From Cryptomeria japonica (lineage: Eukaryota; Streptophyta; Pinopsida; Cupressales; Cupressaceae), in contig NC_081407.1 of NCBI RefSeq assembly GCF_030272615.1, positions 375,389,018 through 375,453,017 of the forward strand: 64,000 nt of DNA, given 5' to 3'. Shown piece after piece: positions 1 to 12,794 of the stretch (position 1 is the stretch's first letter; every line of letters starts with the position of its first letter). A program made the position numbers and the translations under genes. The notes beneath the pieces were generated by a model. The model made no database searches, was not told the DNA's origin, and saw only the letters and a program-made list of their open reading frames with translations.

Positions 1-247
1 TATAAAAGATTGTTTGTTTCTATATAGTATGAAGATGAAATCTTCATTTTGCAACAAAAGTATGTGTTCAATTTGATATATGAATTCCATAATTTTTATT
101 ATAAATTAATAATAAGTCCATTTTGAAAAAAAATAAAATATTTTGTGCTAATTCTATTTATGGACAAACTTAATATTGTCAGTCTTATTTATTTATCACA
201 TAACCATCAAATGTAACCTTTTCCTTGAAAGAGTCTCTTATTTTCTC
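1..247. other. Unassigned AT-rich DNA
   Basis: I see no gene, RNA or recognisable repeat here. The stretch lies next to the BURP remnant, on the side where the rest of that gene should continue, but similarity to the full-length BURP copy fades at about position 248. Confidence 0.5.
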
Positions 248-590
248 AAAGGAACAACAATGGCTTGTGTTCCAACTTTACTTGGAGGCATCCCTGTGTT
301 CACTTTCACTCTTCCATCGCCCATATTCAATTCTATTTTCCCATCATCATCATTAAGTGAGATGAGTTCCCATAGAGTTTGTTGAATGGGTGTTGTGGGC
401 AGCTTCTCCTGCTAGTACATTAATCTCGGACATAATCTTTCACCATGCAAATGTGCAGCTCCGCTCCCCGCTAGTGAGTGTGAATTCCAAACAATGAAAC
501 TCATAAGAAAAGTGAAATTATTTGGATTTGAGTCAAATGAATTACAAACTACCTAAGTTGAACTCTAAAAGGAAAAGGAAAAAACATGCA
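248..590 (-). pseudogene. BURP-domain gene, 5' remnant
   Basis: This stretch aligns by eye with the 5' half of the BURP gene at 39,736-40,787, same strand. It retains the start of exon 2 (the part encoding the end of the signal peptide and the pro-region), a short run of GAT codons for aspartate, and the intron 1 acceptor with most of intron 1. Insertions and substitutions interrupt every frame, and the BURP domain itself is absent. The Asp tract has about four codons here against about nine Asp plus Asn-Asp-Asp in the larger copy. It is a dead, truncated paralogue; its 3' part is not in the window. Confidence 0.75.
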
Positions 591-619
591 AGGATGAAGT
601 CAAGTTCAATATTGGAATG

Positions 620-1900
620 ATATGTTCAAGAATAGAATGTTGCTATGTTGGAGATCAAGCTCAAGATTATAATGATTCCATGGAGATCAAAGCTAGATGG
701 AAACTACTAGGAATGTGTTTTTATTTTGTTAATAAAATAGAAGTTTGGAAACTATTAAGATACACATTAGTATAGTTTTTTATAGTTTTTAGCCTTTAGA
801 AACTATTGTCTAAATAGTGGTTTTTGTCTTTAAAAATTTTTGTCTATGGAGTTGAAAAATTGCTATTAGTTTTTTAGTTACTTTTCTTTGTTAATAGAAT
901 TGAGTAGTCTATAAATGTAATTAGTGTTATTGTAACTTTTAATTATGTTTTTCATATCAATAATATTTAGTCTTCTCTTCAGTTGATGTTTTGTATTTTG
1001 TGAGTTTTTAAATTATTATAATCTTTCATTTGGTATCAAAACACATTGAATACATGGACACCACAACAAAAAGATTAGTTGAAAGAAGACAAAAAGAAGG
1101 ACAACAAAGATCTTTACACCATTCAATCTGCATTGGATATTTCAATTTTACCTCGAATTGTCAATATGACCAAATCAAAAGATGTTTGGTAGGCTCTATA
1201 AATTGCATATCAAGATACTCAGAATAGATAGAGGGGTCGAGTTTACCTCTAATGAGTTTGCTTATTTTTGTATTAAGAATGGCATACAAAGACAACTTAA
1301 TATTGTATATACACCTCAACAAAATGGTATTGTTGAAAGAAAGAATCACACCATTATGGAAATGATATGAAGCATGATTTAGACAATGAATCTTCAAAAT
1401 AATTTTTGGGGAGAAGTCATTACAACTATTGTATATATTTTGAATCAAAGTCCCACAAAAGCAATTCAAAATATAACTCCAAAGGAAGTTTGGAGTGGTC
1501 ACAAGCCTTCAGTGGTTCATTTTTGAGTCTTTGGTTGCTTGACATATGTGCATGTTCTAGTTCACAAGTGGAAGAAGTTGGATGCCAAATCCCAAATTTT
1601 TAGCTTTGTGGGATATTCTACTACAACTAAAGGATATAGATTTTATAACCTTGACACAAAGAAATGGATTGTTAGTTAGGAGGTGATTTTTGATGAAAGG
1701 GAAATATGGGAGTGGAAAGAAGGTGTGCAACAAAATTCATCAATAATCATAAACATGGAAGATAATTATGTTCCTCCTCTCTCCACAAACTCCAGTTCTA
1801 GCTCAAGTGGAAGTTCAAGATCTAGTTTTAGTCCTCTGAGTTCACCTAGCTCCTCTCATAGATTTTGTGGTATTCCTTATATTCATGTACTTTAATATAA
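620..1900 (+). mobile_element. Ty1/copia fragment with internal deletion
   Basis: A leader with a copia-type primer-binding site lies at about 1,029-1,042 (resembles TGGTATCA, complementary to initiator tRNA-Met). It is followed by a gag N-terminal piece, and directly afterwards by integrase core sequence at about 1,200-1,370 (R-G-V-E-F-T and Y-T-P-Q-Q-N-G-I-V-E-R-K motifs). The serine-rich linker before reverse transcriptase follows at 1,680-1,870 (begins D-V-I-F-D-E). The middle of gag-pol and everything from reverse transcriptase on is missing. The AT-rich DNA at about 620-1,025 is probably the 5' LTR, but no partner LTR is present. This is an old, broken fossil with multiple breaks. Confidence 0.75.
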
Positions 1901-2684
1901 ATATATATGTCCTTGTTCTTTGCTAGAAAAAACCCATATCAATTCATAGCAATACATTGCAAGTTAATCTCAATCTTTTCTTCTAGATCTCATTTGTTGT
2001 TCATTACTTAGTTGCAACATTTTATTTTGTGTGGTTGGTTATTGCTTGATTGTGAATCTTGGCCAGCTTCATCATGGGTATCTAATTTCTTGAAATTGTT
2101 ATCAAATTTGGTCCAAGCTAATGGCCTTCCCATTCAGAGGATTAAGTAATCAAGTGAGATCGAATATAAATCTTCTCACAACATTGATTGTGAATTTGAT
2201 ATCATTTCAGCATAAAAAATTCTCAAAATTTTTAGAAGTTGCCTCCATTCAATCTGTTTTCTATTGTGGTGATATTCGTCCTCTTTTGTTTGTTAGTTGC
2301 AATAGTATTCATGCCTACATTGACTAGAAAGAGTGATATATCAACTAGTATGAGACTATTGGCAATGATATCCTTCCTATCCAAGTCAATAATGATATAT
2401 TCATGAGTGATATTCTCTTACCTAGTTCATGACTATGGTACAATTTGGGTGGCGATCTAAATTAAAATTTTTGTGATACTAATATTATTGTAGTCTGTGG
2501 AGCAATCATTTTTGGGGTAGTGCTATATTAGTCTTGACAATAGAGTCCATTTCCTCCAACACTATTATTGGTAGTGATATTCTTCTTGCAGTCATACATT
2601 TCTATTATGGAGAGACATACTTTTTTTCTCAACCATATATTCAACTAGGTAGAGATTTAACTTCCCACCGTACAACCTATTAAT
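1900..2684. other. Unassigned spacer between two copia fossils
   Basis: No feature recognised. A 68-codon open frame at 2,121-2,327 has no recognisable motif. The stretch ends at the outer edge of the 3' LTR of the next element. Confidence 0.4.
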
Positions 2685-3922
2685 TGTTAGACAGTTCTGA
2701 TAGTAGAAGAAAACTAAGGAGTGCGGGGGGGGGGGGGGGGGGTGAATCAATTTTCTCACAAGTATAATAGTTAATGCAGATTATAAACTTTATACCAGAG
2801 CACAAAGAAACCAAAACAGTGAAAGATGAATCATGAAATAACAGTACACACAACACCAATATTTTGACGTGGAAAACCTAGTAAAGGGAAAAACCACGGT
2901 GGGAAACCTTACTCATAATCAAATAATACTTCTGCAATAGTATGTGAAATAATTACAATGGGGATCACACTTGCAATTAGGCCAACTACATAGAGCACAC
3001 TACTCATCACAAAAAGAAGTCTCACTGACTTACAAACACATCAGACTCTAATCCAGAGAGAATGAACTGTGGAAGTAGCATCTCCTAATGCTTGATATAG
3101 TTTTGGTTAAGCACATATGTCTGCCCTGTAACACCAAATCCTTCATAGCCTTCTGCTGAAGGATATATCATTATTCACACATAAAACTTTCTCTGATAAT
3201 GCAAGCATAACCATTGACACTGAGATTACATGAATAAGTCACCTATAAATATAGATCATCAACCTTAATGATAAGGTTGGCTAAACCATAAACCCATAAA
3301 CCCATAATTACAAAAATTACATCACATGATATTATTGAACCAATATTATAATTTATATTACATAGAATGGACCAAATTAAAATTCCCAAACAATTACATC
3401 TATCGAAAATCACACAAAGACCAATCTCCAACACATTTCACCAACTGGTAGAAACCCTTAGTGCAATATCATAGAACAATCAATCAGATCCAAATAAGAC
3501 CACCAAATCAACACACTAGAGAATGCAAAGCCACCAAATAACTAGAAAATGATGAAGAACGCCTTCAACATGTTAGAAACCATTTCCATAAGCAAGACCA
3601 AAATCTCTTAACCAAATCATCAAGTATCACCAACCGGTAAAGCTAACTGGTACCAAGAAATATCAACCGGGAACATAAGCGATAGCTTTCAGAGCACCAA
3701 AACATGAATCAATAGAATATGACAAGAATATAACCATCCTAAATAACCATCCAAAACCGAATCCAAGGATCTGATCATACCTCATTAGAATCACAGCCAA
3801 AACCAAGACAAACACCAAGTCTAACTGGGATAGGTCCATCCAGAATAGCATTACCATATCCAGCCATGATACAATGTTTACATCAATGATGACACTTAAC
3901 GAAATCAAGCATATTGCCAACA
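2685..3922 (-). repeat. 3' LTR of the Sirevirus-like element
   Basis: It matches 7,988-9,193 along its length and is bounded by TG...CA (minus-strand start TGTTGGC at 3,922, end TAACA at 2,685). It contains an 18-base run of G at 2,725-2,742, where the partner LTR has only seven G. Confidence 0.85.
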
Positions 3923-4075
3923 ATCTCCCCCTTTGGCATTGATGGCAACACTTAATGTGAAAATCATCTGAGTGCCAAGGAATGCCAAAAATCTCCCAAA
4001 GACTGATCTGAAATATATCTCCCCCTTTGATTAATTGATTTTCACATGAACACCATCTCCCCCTTTGAAATCAAT
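3916..4075 (-). other. Multiple polypurine tracts next to the 3' LTR
   Basis: The minus strand shows the motif CAAAGGGGGAGAT at the LTR edge (about 3,923-3,935) and again at about 4,019-4,030 and 4,059-4,070. The first is the normal primer site for plus-strand DNA synthesis. Repeated tracts of this kind upstream of the 3' LTR are a reported hallmark of Sireviruses. Confidence 0.65.
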
Positions 4076-4240
4076 GACAAAGGATGGGTACCGCCAAACA
4101 AAAATACTGAACTGAATGGCTGACTACTCCACTTGAGAAGCAACATCATCTCATCAACCCGGATCAGAAAATATGTTTGATAGGCTTACAAGATGATGCA
4201 TCGTTGCATCTCTAAGTCTCTTCCAGAGGGGTGGTGATCC

Positions 4241-5660
4241 CTAGTTGATCTGAGAGATATTCAAAAGTATCTTTAGGAAATGATTTTTTATAATATCTAC
4301 AATCTGTTCATTAGTAGGTACATAAACCAATCTGACTTCCTTTGCTTCAACCTTTTCTTTCAAGAAATTATACCTTATAGAAATGTGTTTTGATTGGGAG
4401 TGAAATACCACATTCTTTGACATATCAATAACATCAGTATTATCACAGTGAATGATAATAGGCTCATCATAACTTACCCTTATATCCTTTAACATTTGTT
4501 TCATCCATAAAAATCTGAGTACAGTTAGTTGCAGCAACGACATATTCAGTTTCAACAATAGATAATGAAGTGCATGATTGTTTCTTTCTAACCCATGAAA
4601 CAAATTTCTTCCCAAGAAAGAATACACCACCTGTAGTGCACTCTCGGTCATCCACATCTCCTACCCAATTAGAATCTGTATAGGCACATAGTCTGAAATC
4701 ATCATCCTTTGGATACCATAACCCATAATCTATTGTACCTGTCAAATATCTAAATATTATTTTAACAACAATATCATGAGTTCCTCTAGGATCTGATTGA
4801 AATATAGAAGCAATACAAACAACATTCACTATATCAAGTCTAGTCTGAGTTAAGTATAGTAGTCCACCAATCATTGATTTGTATCTACTTGGATTTACTC
4901 TAGGAGATTCATCATGCTTTGACAATTTGCAATTGGTTATCATAGGAGTACTGACAGGTGTAGAATTTTCAAGTTCTAATTTATTAAGCAATTCCTTCAC
5001 ATACTTAGTTTGACAAATAAAAATTCCTTTATCAATCTGAGTAATCTATAAACCTAAGAAAAAATTCATCTATCCAATCATAGACATTTCAAATTCATTT
5101 TCATATCATCAACAAGTTTCATGCATAGATTTTCTTCTCCTCCAAAAATGATACCATCAACAAAAAATTCAATGATCAGTATGTCATCATGCTCAATATT
5201 ATAATATAAGTTACTATGAGCATTACCTTTGTTAAAACTGAGCTTATAAATATATTTATCTAATCTAGCATACCATGCTCAAGGGGCTTGTTTCAATGCA
5301 TATAAAGCTTTTTTCAATCTAGAAACCATGTCTGTATCTTCTGATAAAGAAGATCCATCACGCTACTCAATGTAGACTTCTTCTTCGAGATCTCCACTCA
5401 AAAATGCACATTTGACATCCATCTGATATACCTTGTAGTTCTTGTGTGCAACATAGGCAAGAAATAGTCTTACTGCTTCAATTTTTGCAAACCGGAGCAT
5501 AAGTCTCATCATAATCAACTCCTTCTTCCTATGAGTAACCTTTGCTAATTAGTTTAGCTTTATTTCTCACAACTTGATCTTTCTCATTTAATTTATTCCT
5601 GAAAACCCAAAAATATGCTTTGATCTTAGTAGAATAACCCAAAAATATTCCTTCATCATT
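4241..5660 (-). pseudogene. copia reverse transcriptase / RNase H region (fossil)
   Basis: Translated pieces carry the copia signature around G-G-L-L-Y-L-T and the RNase H region with Y-T-D-S-N-W-V-G-D, S-W-V-R-K-K-Q-S, E-T-E-Y and H-C-D-N-T. The C-terminal end shows H-I-S-I-R-Y-N-F and V-R-L-V-Y-V-P-T. Order and spacing match Ty1/copia pol. Several breaks; not functional. Confidence 0.85.
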
Positions 5661-6433
5661 TCTAGGATCAAATTTCCCTAATGCATTTTCTCTTCTAATA
5701 TAGCATTTACTTGTGAAAATTCTGAAATATCTGACAGTAGGAGTATGACTAAATCATAATTTATAAGGAGTTACCAGTATCACTATTTATGTGTATTTTG
5801 TTGAAAGTGTACGCCGCAATATTGATAACTTCTCTCCAGTAGATATCAGGTAACTTGGCTTCCATCATCATTGTCCTTGCAACATCCAAGATAGTTATGT
5901 TCTTCCTTTCCACTATTTTATTCTATTGTGGGGTTCTATGTGTAGAAAATTATCTTTTGATCTCATTCTTTTCACAAAAGTTGTTGAACTCACCAGATGT
6001 AAACTCACTGCCTTGATTTGATCTTAAACATTTTATCTTCAATCATGTTTCTGTCTCAACCATAGCTTTGAATTTTTTTGAATTTCTAAAGAGCTTATGA
6101 TTTTTCTCTGAAAAATGTAACCCATATCATTCTAGAATAGTCATCAATAAGAAACATAAAGTATCTATCACCTTGAAAACTTTTAGTCCTTTCTGGTCCA
6201 CACATATTAGTATGAATAAGATTAATAATTTCATTATATCTATCATGTACGCTTCTAAAAGAATTTCTAACTTGCTTACCCATTTGACATTCTCTACATA
6301 CCGGATTATGAGGTTTAAAAATATTGGGCAAATATCTGAGAGCTTGTATAGAACTGATCTTCACTATGCAATCAAAATTTACATGACACATCCTCTTATG
6401 CCATAACCAAATCTCATCAATCTGAGCAATCAA
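5660..6433 (-). pseudogene. copia GAG-pre-integrase and integrase region (fossil)
   Basis: The zinc-binding H-C segment appears as L-W-H-K-R-M-C-H-V-N followed by C-R-E-C-Q-M-G-K-Q (about 6,250-6,410). Downstream are the start of the integrase core (M-C-G-P, D-D-Y-S-R-M-I-W-V-T) and a degraded core down to about 5,660. It is broken in several places. Confidence 0.85.
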
Positions 6434-6960
6434 TCAAGCCTTATCAACGGAGTTCAAATAAAACATATTTCCTTTGGTCTGAGTTCCAGATGCAATCTCC
6501 AATCCAGATCTATTGATAATCTTGCATTTTCCTTCTTTAAATTGCAAATGAAATTCTCTATCCACCATCTGACATACACTCAAAATATTATGCTTCAATC
6601 CATCAACATAATAAATATTATTAGTATTAGTCTTACCATCCAAGGATATTGTTCGTTTGCCTTTGATCCCGATTGCCTTGTTGTCTCCAAATCTGACTAG
6701 TCCACCATCAAATTCTTGCACAGTTAATAATTTCTTCTTGTCACCGATTATTTCTAAGCAACCACTGACTATAACCCATTCATCCTTCTCTTCAATTTTA
6801 GCAGCTAAAGCCTTCTCCTCAGTATGATTTGTATCAATGACAAGTTCCGGAGAATCATCCTTGATAGCAATAAAGACCTAATCTTTACCAAAGCTTCCAT
6901 TACCGGATCCACTTATAGGTTCATCATCATCATCATCACCAACATAGTAACATGATTCAT
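6434..6960 (-). pseudogene. copia protease region (fossil)
   Basis: It encodes V-R-F-G-D-N-K and the typical V-D-G-L-K-H-N-I-L-S-V segment that lies between protease and GAG-pre-integrase in copia polyproteins. The catalytic aspartate motif is not clearly recognisable in the degraded sequence upstream. Confidence 0.7.
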
Positions 6961-7029
6961 CCTTATTCCTTCTAAATCTAGGTCTTCTCTGATATTCTAG
7001 ATTAGGCTTATAATTCCTCATAAATATTT

Positions 7030-7960
7030 CATGATTCCTAGCAGCTCTTTCAGGACATCTAGAAGCAAAATGACCAATCTAATTGCATGAAAAACATTTA
7101 AAAGGTACTTTTCCTTCATACTTACTTCCAATCGGTCTTTTAGGGATTCTTCTAGCAATTAGGGCTTCCAACTCTTCAAGTTATTTATCTTCTCTCTCAA
7201 TGTCTTCCAAATCTTTGCTATATAAATCTTTCCAATCTATCTTCTGCTTATAGGAGGCAGATGCTTTAAATGCAGTTTCTATCTTAGTAGCACTCTGATC
7301 TCCAAGTTCCTCAAGCTCAAAAGCAATCAATTTCCCAAGTAGTTTATCTTTGGTAACAGGGGTACTTAACATTGTCCGGAGTTCATTAATTGTAGTAGCC
7401 TTCATCTTGTAAGCGGGAGGCAGAACTCTTAGAATCTTTGACACAATGTCATCCTCATTAACTGATCCACTGTAGCATTTGATTCCCATGATAATATAAT
7501 TCACTCTATCCATGAAAGAACTTATCTTCATATCTTTTTCCATCTTTAAAGTTTCATATCTCACTCAGAAACCGTCAAGTTTTTCAATCTTTACTACTTA
7601 GTCACCTTCATAAAGAGTTTCAAGCTTAAACCAGATCTGCTTTGCATTCTCCAACTCTATGATATTCAATAGCTTCTAATCAAATAGCGCACTTAATAAT
7701 GCTTCTTTTTCTCTGACATCATTTCAGATCTCTTCTGTTCATCAGTAGGTGCCAGTGTTGTAGAGTTAAGATCATGAGGTATATACACTTTCTCCACTAT
7801 CTCCCAAACTTCAGCTCTAAGGCATCTTAGGTGAATTTTCATTCACTCCTTCCATATTTTGTAATTTGTACCATCAAATATGGGACTCTCCTTCTGACAG
7901 GGATTAAATGTAGAGCTTGATGTTTATGCCATAAGATCTCCTCAAACAGTTAAGATTTTG
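7030..7960 (-). pseudogene. copia gag with zinc knuckle (fossil)
   Basis: The 7,181-7,564 piece resembles the UBN2-type gag of plant copia elements (helical, about 127 residues open). A degraded CCHC zinc knuckle follows at about 7,060-7,110 (C-F-S-C...G-H-F-A-S-R-C-P). Several breaks. Confidence 0.75.
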
Positions 7961-7972
7961 CAGAGAGGTCCA

Positions 7973-7987
7973 GGCTTTTATACCAAT
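7973..7987 (-). other. Primer-binding site, initiator tRNA-Met type
   Basis: The minus strand reads ATTGGTATAAAAGCC immediately inside the 5' LTR, a diverged form of the plant copia site TGGTATCAGAGCC. Confidence 0.65.
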
Positions 7988-9193
7988 TGTTAGATAGTTA
8001 TGATACCGGGAGAAAACCAAGAGGGGGGGATGAATTATTTTTCTCACAAGTATAGCAATTAATGCAGATTATAAACTTTATACCAGAGCACAAAAAACCA
8101 ACACAAATGAAAGATAAAGCATGAAAGCACACTACACACAACATCATTATTTTGATGTGGAAAACCTGGTAATGGGAAAAACCATGGTGGGAAACCTTAC
8201 CCATAATGAGATAATACTTCTATAGTAGTATGTAAAATAATTACAATGGGGATTGCACTTACAATTAGACCAACCGCCTAAAGCACACTTCTCATCACAA
8301 AAGGAAGCCTCACTGATTTACAAACACATTGGACTACAATCTGAAAAGATTGAACTGTGGAAGTAGCATCTCCTAATGATTGATACAGTTCTCATTAAGC
8401 ATAGATGTTTGCCCCGTAACACCAAATCCTTCACAACCTTCTGCTGAATGATATATCACTGTTCGCACATAAACCTTTCTCTGATAATGTAGACATAACC
8501 ATCAACATTGAGATTACATGAATAAGTCACCTATAAATATAGATCATCAACCTTAATGATAAGTTTAGCTAAACCCTAAACCCATAAACCCATAATTACA
8601 AAAATTACATCACATGATATCACTGGACCAATATTATAATTTATATTACATAGTATGGACCTAATTCAAATTCTCAAACAATTACATTCATCGAAAATCA
8701 CACAAAGACCAGTCTCCAACACATTTCACCAACCAGTAGAAACCCTTAGTGCAATATCACAAAATAATCAATCGGATCCAAATAAGACTACCAAATCAGC
8801 ACACTAGCCAATACAAAGCCACCAAACAATTAGAACATGATCAATAACACCTTCAGCATGTTAGAAACCATTTCCATAAACCGGACCAAAATGTCTTAAC
8901 CAGATCATCAAGTATCGCCAATCGATAAAGCTAACCGGTACAAAGAAATATCAACCGGGAACATAAGTGATAGCTTCCGGAGCACCAAATCATGAATCAA
9001 TGGAATATGAAAAGTATCTAACCATCCTAAATAACCATCCAAAACCGAATCCAAGGATCTAATCATACCGGATTAGAATCACAGTCAAAACCAAGACAAA
9101 CACCAAGTCTAATCGGGATAGCAGGACCATATCCAATTGGGATAATGTTGACATCAATGACAACACTTAACCAAATCTATCATATTGCCAATA
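7988..9193 (-). repeat. 5' LTR of the Sirevirus-like element
   Basis: It matches 2,685-3,922 with many substitutions and small indels. Its outer edge has lost the perfect CA-type border. The short purine-tract-like CTCCC just outside it at 9,195-9,200 may be chance. Confidence 0.85.
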
Positions 9194-9534
9194 ATCTCCC
9201 GATTACACAAGATGTGACCTACATTAGATATAGTTTTTGGAAACAAAATTGATGATTGGACTAAGATATTTTCCTTTAAGGCTGCAAATAGTTTGAGGAA
9301 TGTTTTGATGATAGATAATTCATCAAAATTAATGAATTTCAATGTTATTCAATCATCATCAACCACCTCCCACTGGTTGAGCTTGTCCAGTTTAAGTTCT
9401 TTATTCAAGCTTAATAAGATATTTTTCTTCTAAATGTCCATTCACTTGGTAAAATTGTAATGCCCAAATTTTACATACTTAATGGACATTACAGAACCTA
9501 TTATTCCCACTCAATCTTATGTTTTTTGCAATAA

Positions 9535-12500
9535 CTTTTTTTAAATCATAACCAAATGCATTTGTAAAACTAAAAGTTTTAGTATCAATCAGCATGCAAC
9601 CATTCCAACCAAAACTAAATGTTAAAACAATAACATAATGTTTCTTTTACTTTACATCACAACATATCTCTTTCTTATCCAATTTTTCTCTCATTCCATG
9701 ATGATGTAACTACAACCTCCCTCATACATGCACCTACTAGATGTGTACATGTCTAGAAGCTCAACGCAAACTCAAAGGATATTTAGGTACGTGATCATCA
9801 TGATAAATTATAACCTTACTTTACCTAGATCAATCATATAGTAATAACATACTAAATCTACATAGATGACCAAGGTATCCATAAGATTCAAGAAGGAGAG
9901 GCACATTTAATAAAAAAATCAAGAGGAAAATACCTAAGGACCAAACCTAGTGTCTCAGGGGCTCATCACAGATGGCCTTACCTACGTGAAATCATAGAGA
10001 CTTCGTAGTTCATAGAACAATTTATAACCATCTCTTGTGAAGTTACAAAAGTGGGTATGCAACCCTTTCTAGGGCACAATTCCCCAGACAATTTTATCAT
10101 CAACTGCCACCCACTTAGGTGAAACATGGATGAAGACTATATTTAGGATATACTATGCAATTCAACTCTTACTATATTCCTTCTATTCTTAAAAAATAAA
10201 TAAATATTTCGCATAAATTATAACATGTTAACAAGGTCTATCGTATTGATTAAAAAATAAGAACCTATAACTTTTGAAATGATGAATGAAATCTTATAGC
10301 TACACACAATAATAAGCATAGTAATCACATGAAAAGTGATCAATTTAACTGGTAATTGAATCTTTAATACAATAATTTTAAGGAATTGAACATAAAATTA
10401 TATAACTTAGCATTATACTAAAAAAAAATCCACATATACTCAATAGTATCTAGCATCACATCTATATTCACGAATCCTTCATATTTGTTCCCTTTATAAC
10501 TCATTATATAGTTGAGAGAAGTCTATAAAATTCTATATACAACTAGCTTGATATCAAGGGAACAAATTTTTTTTTAAAGATAAATCTTATCGCTAATCTC
10601 AACTAATTGTACTAGATATAGATTCTAAAATTGATGCATTTGGCAATTAATGTCAAGTACTAAATCTTAAATTAAACATCTCGCAAAAGTAAGTAAATCG
10701 AGTAAGTGATATTATAATTTATTGGTTACCCTGATACTTCATAGGACATCATGAGTTACAAGTGTCCTCAATTCAATATTTTTCTATGTGTGTAAAGGTG
10801 GGAGGATAATGCATACATAAAATCTCTTAAAATTTTAAGAAGCCCCTTCAACCTAATGGTTATAGAATTTGTATAATGATGAGATGCTCCACAATATTTG
10901 CAATCAAATAAAATAATGATATAGGCTCACTTGGTTAGAACACATTATATGATGAGAGAATGAGAAAGGTAATTTTCTTAAATTTCAATCCACCTTGTGA
11001 GTTATGGATGAGCATACTTAAAATGTGGTCCTTGATTAAGTTTACATTGGCTCTTTTATATATACAAGTTGTTAGGCTTCCTTGTGTTTTTTTTTTTCAA
11101 TATCTAATTTTTAATATTCTCACACTCAAGAGTTACCAATTATAGGTTTATTCCACAATAATGATAATCTTCAATTCTTTCATCTTTTGTGAAGATTAAA
11201 TTCCTATTGAATTTAATCAAATGTTAAGACCCACTCAAATCTTCAAGACATATTATCTTATATAGTAACTAATACATAGGCATTAAAAGTGCCAATTACA
11301 TATATTGAAAAGGATAATATTTATAATTTTTAAAGGAAAGTTCAATTTTATTGGCAAAAGACATTAATTCTACTAATTACATTATTATTATTTTATCACA
11401 AGAAGATTAAATTTCTAATTTTTAAGAGATATGTAAAACCTTAAGAGATTAACATTCTAACTAAATCAATCTTTGAGATTTGAGATACCTTCATTGATAG
11501 AAACTTTAATAATATTAATTTAATAAATAACTATGATCTATATTATTGGAGGCGATGAACAATAGTGGTGATCATTTGGAGAAAATTATTTCCATGATGG
11601 CCGATTATAGAACAAGAACCATCACCAGTATATCTCTGGTCCTTTTACTAGAACCAGGAGCCAGAGCCAGGACCAGGGAACCTCCAGATTCATCATTGAG
11701 GATTTGGAGAAAATTAACAAGAGGATTTTTCAAAAAAATATTGAATTGGTGCACTCTCTCAATCGGGTACTTTGCCCTATTTTTTGGTGTTGTTGTTTTT
11801 GGTTTTTTGGCTCTTGGTTTGTGTGAGGTTTGTCCCATGTTTTGCTTAGGTTTATTTTCAGATTGGCTCCTGGCCTTGGTCTATAATACTTTGGGTTTCA
11901 GGTCCCTATTAAATATGTTTATCTTTATCAAAAACTATAATCTATATTATTAGGAAAAGGTTTATTTCATTTAAAGAGATAAAGTTTAATTCAAATGACT
12001 AAAGTAAATATAACCATGTTTGAGCACTTCCTTACTATTGAAAACTATTAGTATTTATCCAATAGATAAATGTTATTTAAATTGTACAATAATAGAAACC
12101 TTCGAATTATTCATTAACTCTGAAAATTTAGTTTAAAAATCTTCAAAAAGATAAACTGTATAGTTTTTATTTTATTTTTTTCTTTCTTTCTTTTAAACTT
12201 TTAAAAACTAAGATATCTAATTTATAAAATCCCTATTTAATAGTTTAATTCAAAAATCACATTGACCCCAAAGCAAGTAAATCCATTGAAATGTGTGGCA
12301 TTTACTCAATCTTTTTTTGTATAGATTACGCAGGAATGATTGTTAATTTATTTTTTTGTTTTTAACAAACAAATCCAGATATACTTCCAAAGACTTTGAA
12401 TGCTTCCATTTGTTTTTCAATAGCAACTCCACTAATCAGTAGAGAAGAAAATTAGTTCAATATTTTTGAACTATTTTCATTTAAATGAAAATAGCCTAAG

Positions 12501-12780
12501 AAGGACTGTATTTTTGGTTTGTCTCAATTTAATAGAATTATGCATGAAATATTTTCTTGTAGCATTGTTCTTAATATTTATTATTTTCTTTTTCTTCAGC
12601 ATTACTATCCCTGTTTGTTTGGTTTTGCGTTTTAAATTTATCCCATTTGTTTTTCTAATACCAGAGGCTAATTTTGCACAAAATCTATTGATATTGAATA
12701 GAAGAATTTGTTTGGGCTTGGCTTCCTCACATACGGTCAATAGTAAAAGGTGGGCAGTCTAGATATGATGAACTATAGTT
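9535..12780. repeat. 3.26-kb tandem duplication, copy 1
   Basis: The AT-rich sequence from about 9,535 to 12,780 recurs almost base for base at 12,795-16,112 with an offset of 3,260 bp. No host gene is recognisable in it. It contains a 5'-truncated LINE tail. The copies differ by scattered substitutions and small indels. Confidence 0.9.
11550..11934 (+). mobile_element. 5'-truncated LINE tail, copy 1
   Basis: The segment ends in a TTTATCTTTATCAAAA-type tail, and the preceding GT-rich stretch resembles 3' ends of plant L1-like LINEs. It is flanked by a near-perfect direct repeat of about 19 bp (11,531-11,549 and 11,935-11,953, one substitution and one indel), which fits a target-site duplication from target-primed insertion. 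The open frame at 11,546-11,953 crosses both repeats and is unlikely to be a real gene. An L1 origin is inferred; the tail could also be a SINE-like or processed sequence. Confidence 0.6.
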
Positions 12781-12794
12781 ACATAGGGACACCA

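Larger units (their letters stand above)
2685..9193 (-). mobile_element. Ty1/copia element, Sirevirus-like, with both LTRs
   Basis: Two related LTRs (2,685-3,922 and 7,988-9,193) flank an internal region ordered gag, zinc knuckle, protease region, integrase, reverse transcriptase, RNase H on the minus strand; integrase before reverse transcriptase defines Ty1/copia. A primer-binding site follows the 5' LTR and a purine tract precedes the 3' LTR. Several further copies of the same purine-tract motif occur just inside the 3' LTR, a trait described for the Sirevirus genus. The coding region is broken in many places, and the LTRs differ from each other throughout, so the insertion is old. I found no convincing 5-bp target-site duplication. 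Confidence 0.9.

Noticed and set aside
9186-9200. Purine-tract-like sequence outside the 5' LTR, as evidence of a tandem LTR element
   Set aside because: Only about eight bases match and no upstream element sequence follows.
11546-11953. 135-codon plus-strand ORF as a host membrane protein
   Set aside because: It spans the flanking repeats of a LINE-tail insertion, and the tandem copy does not keep the frame.
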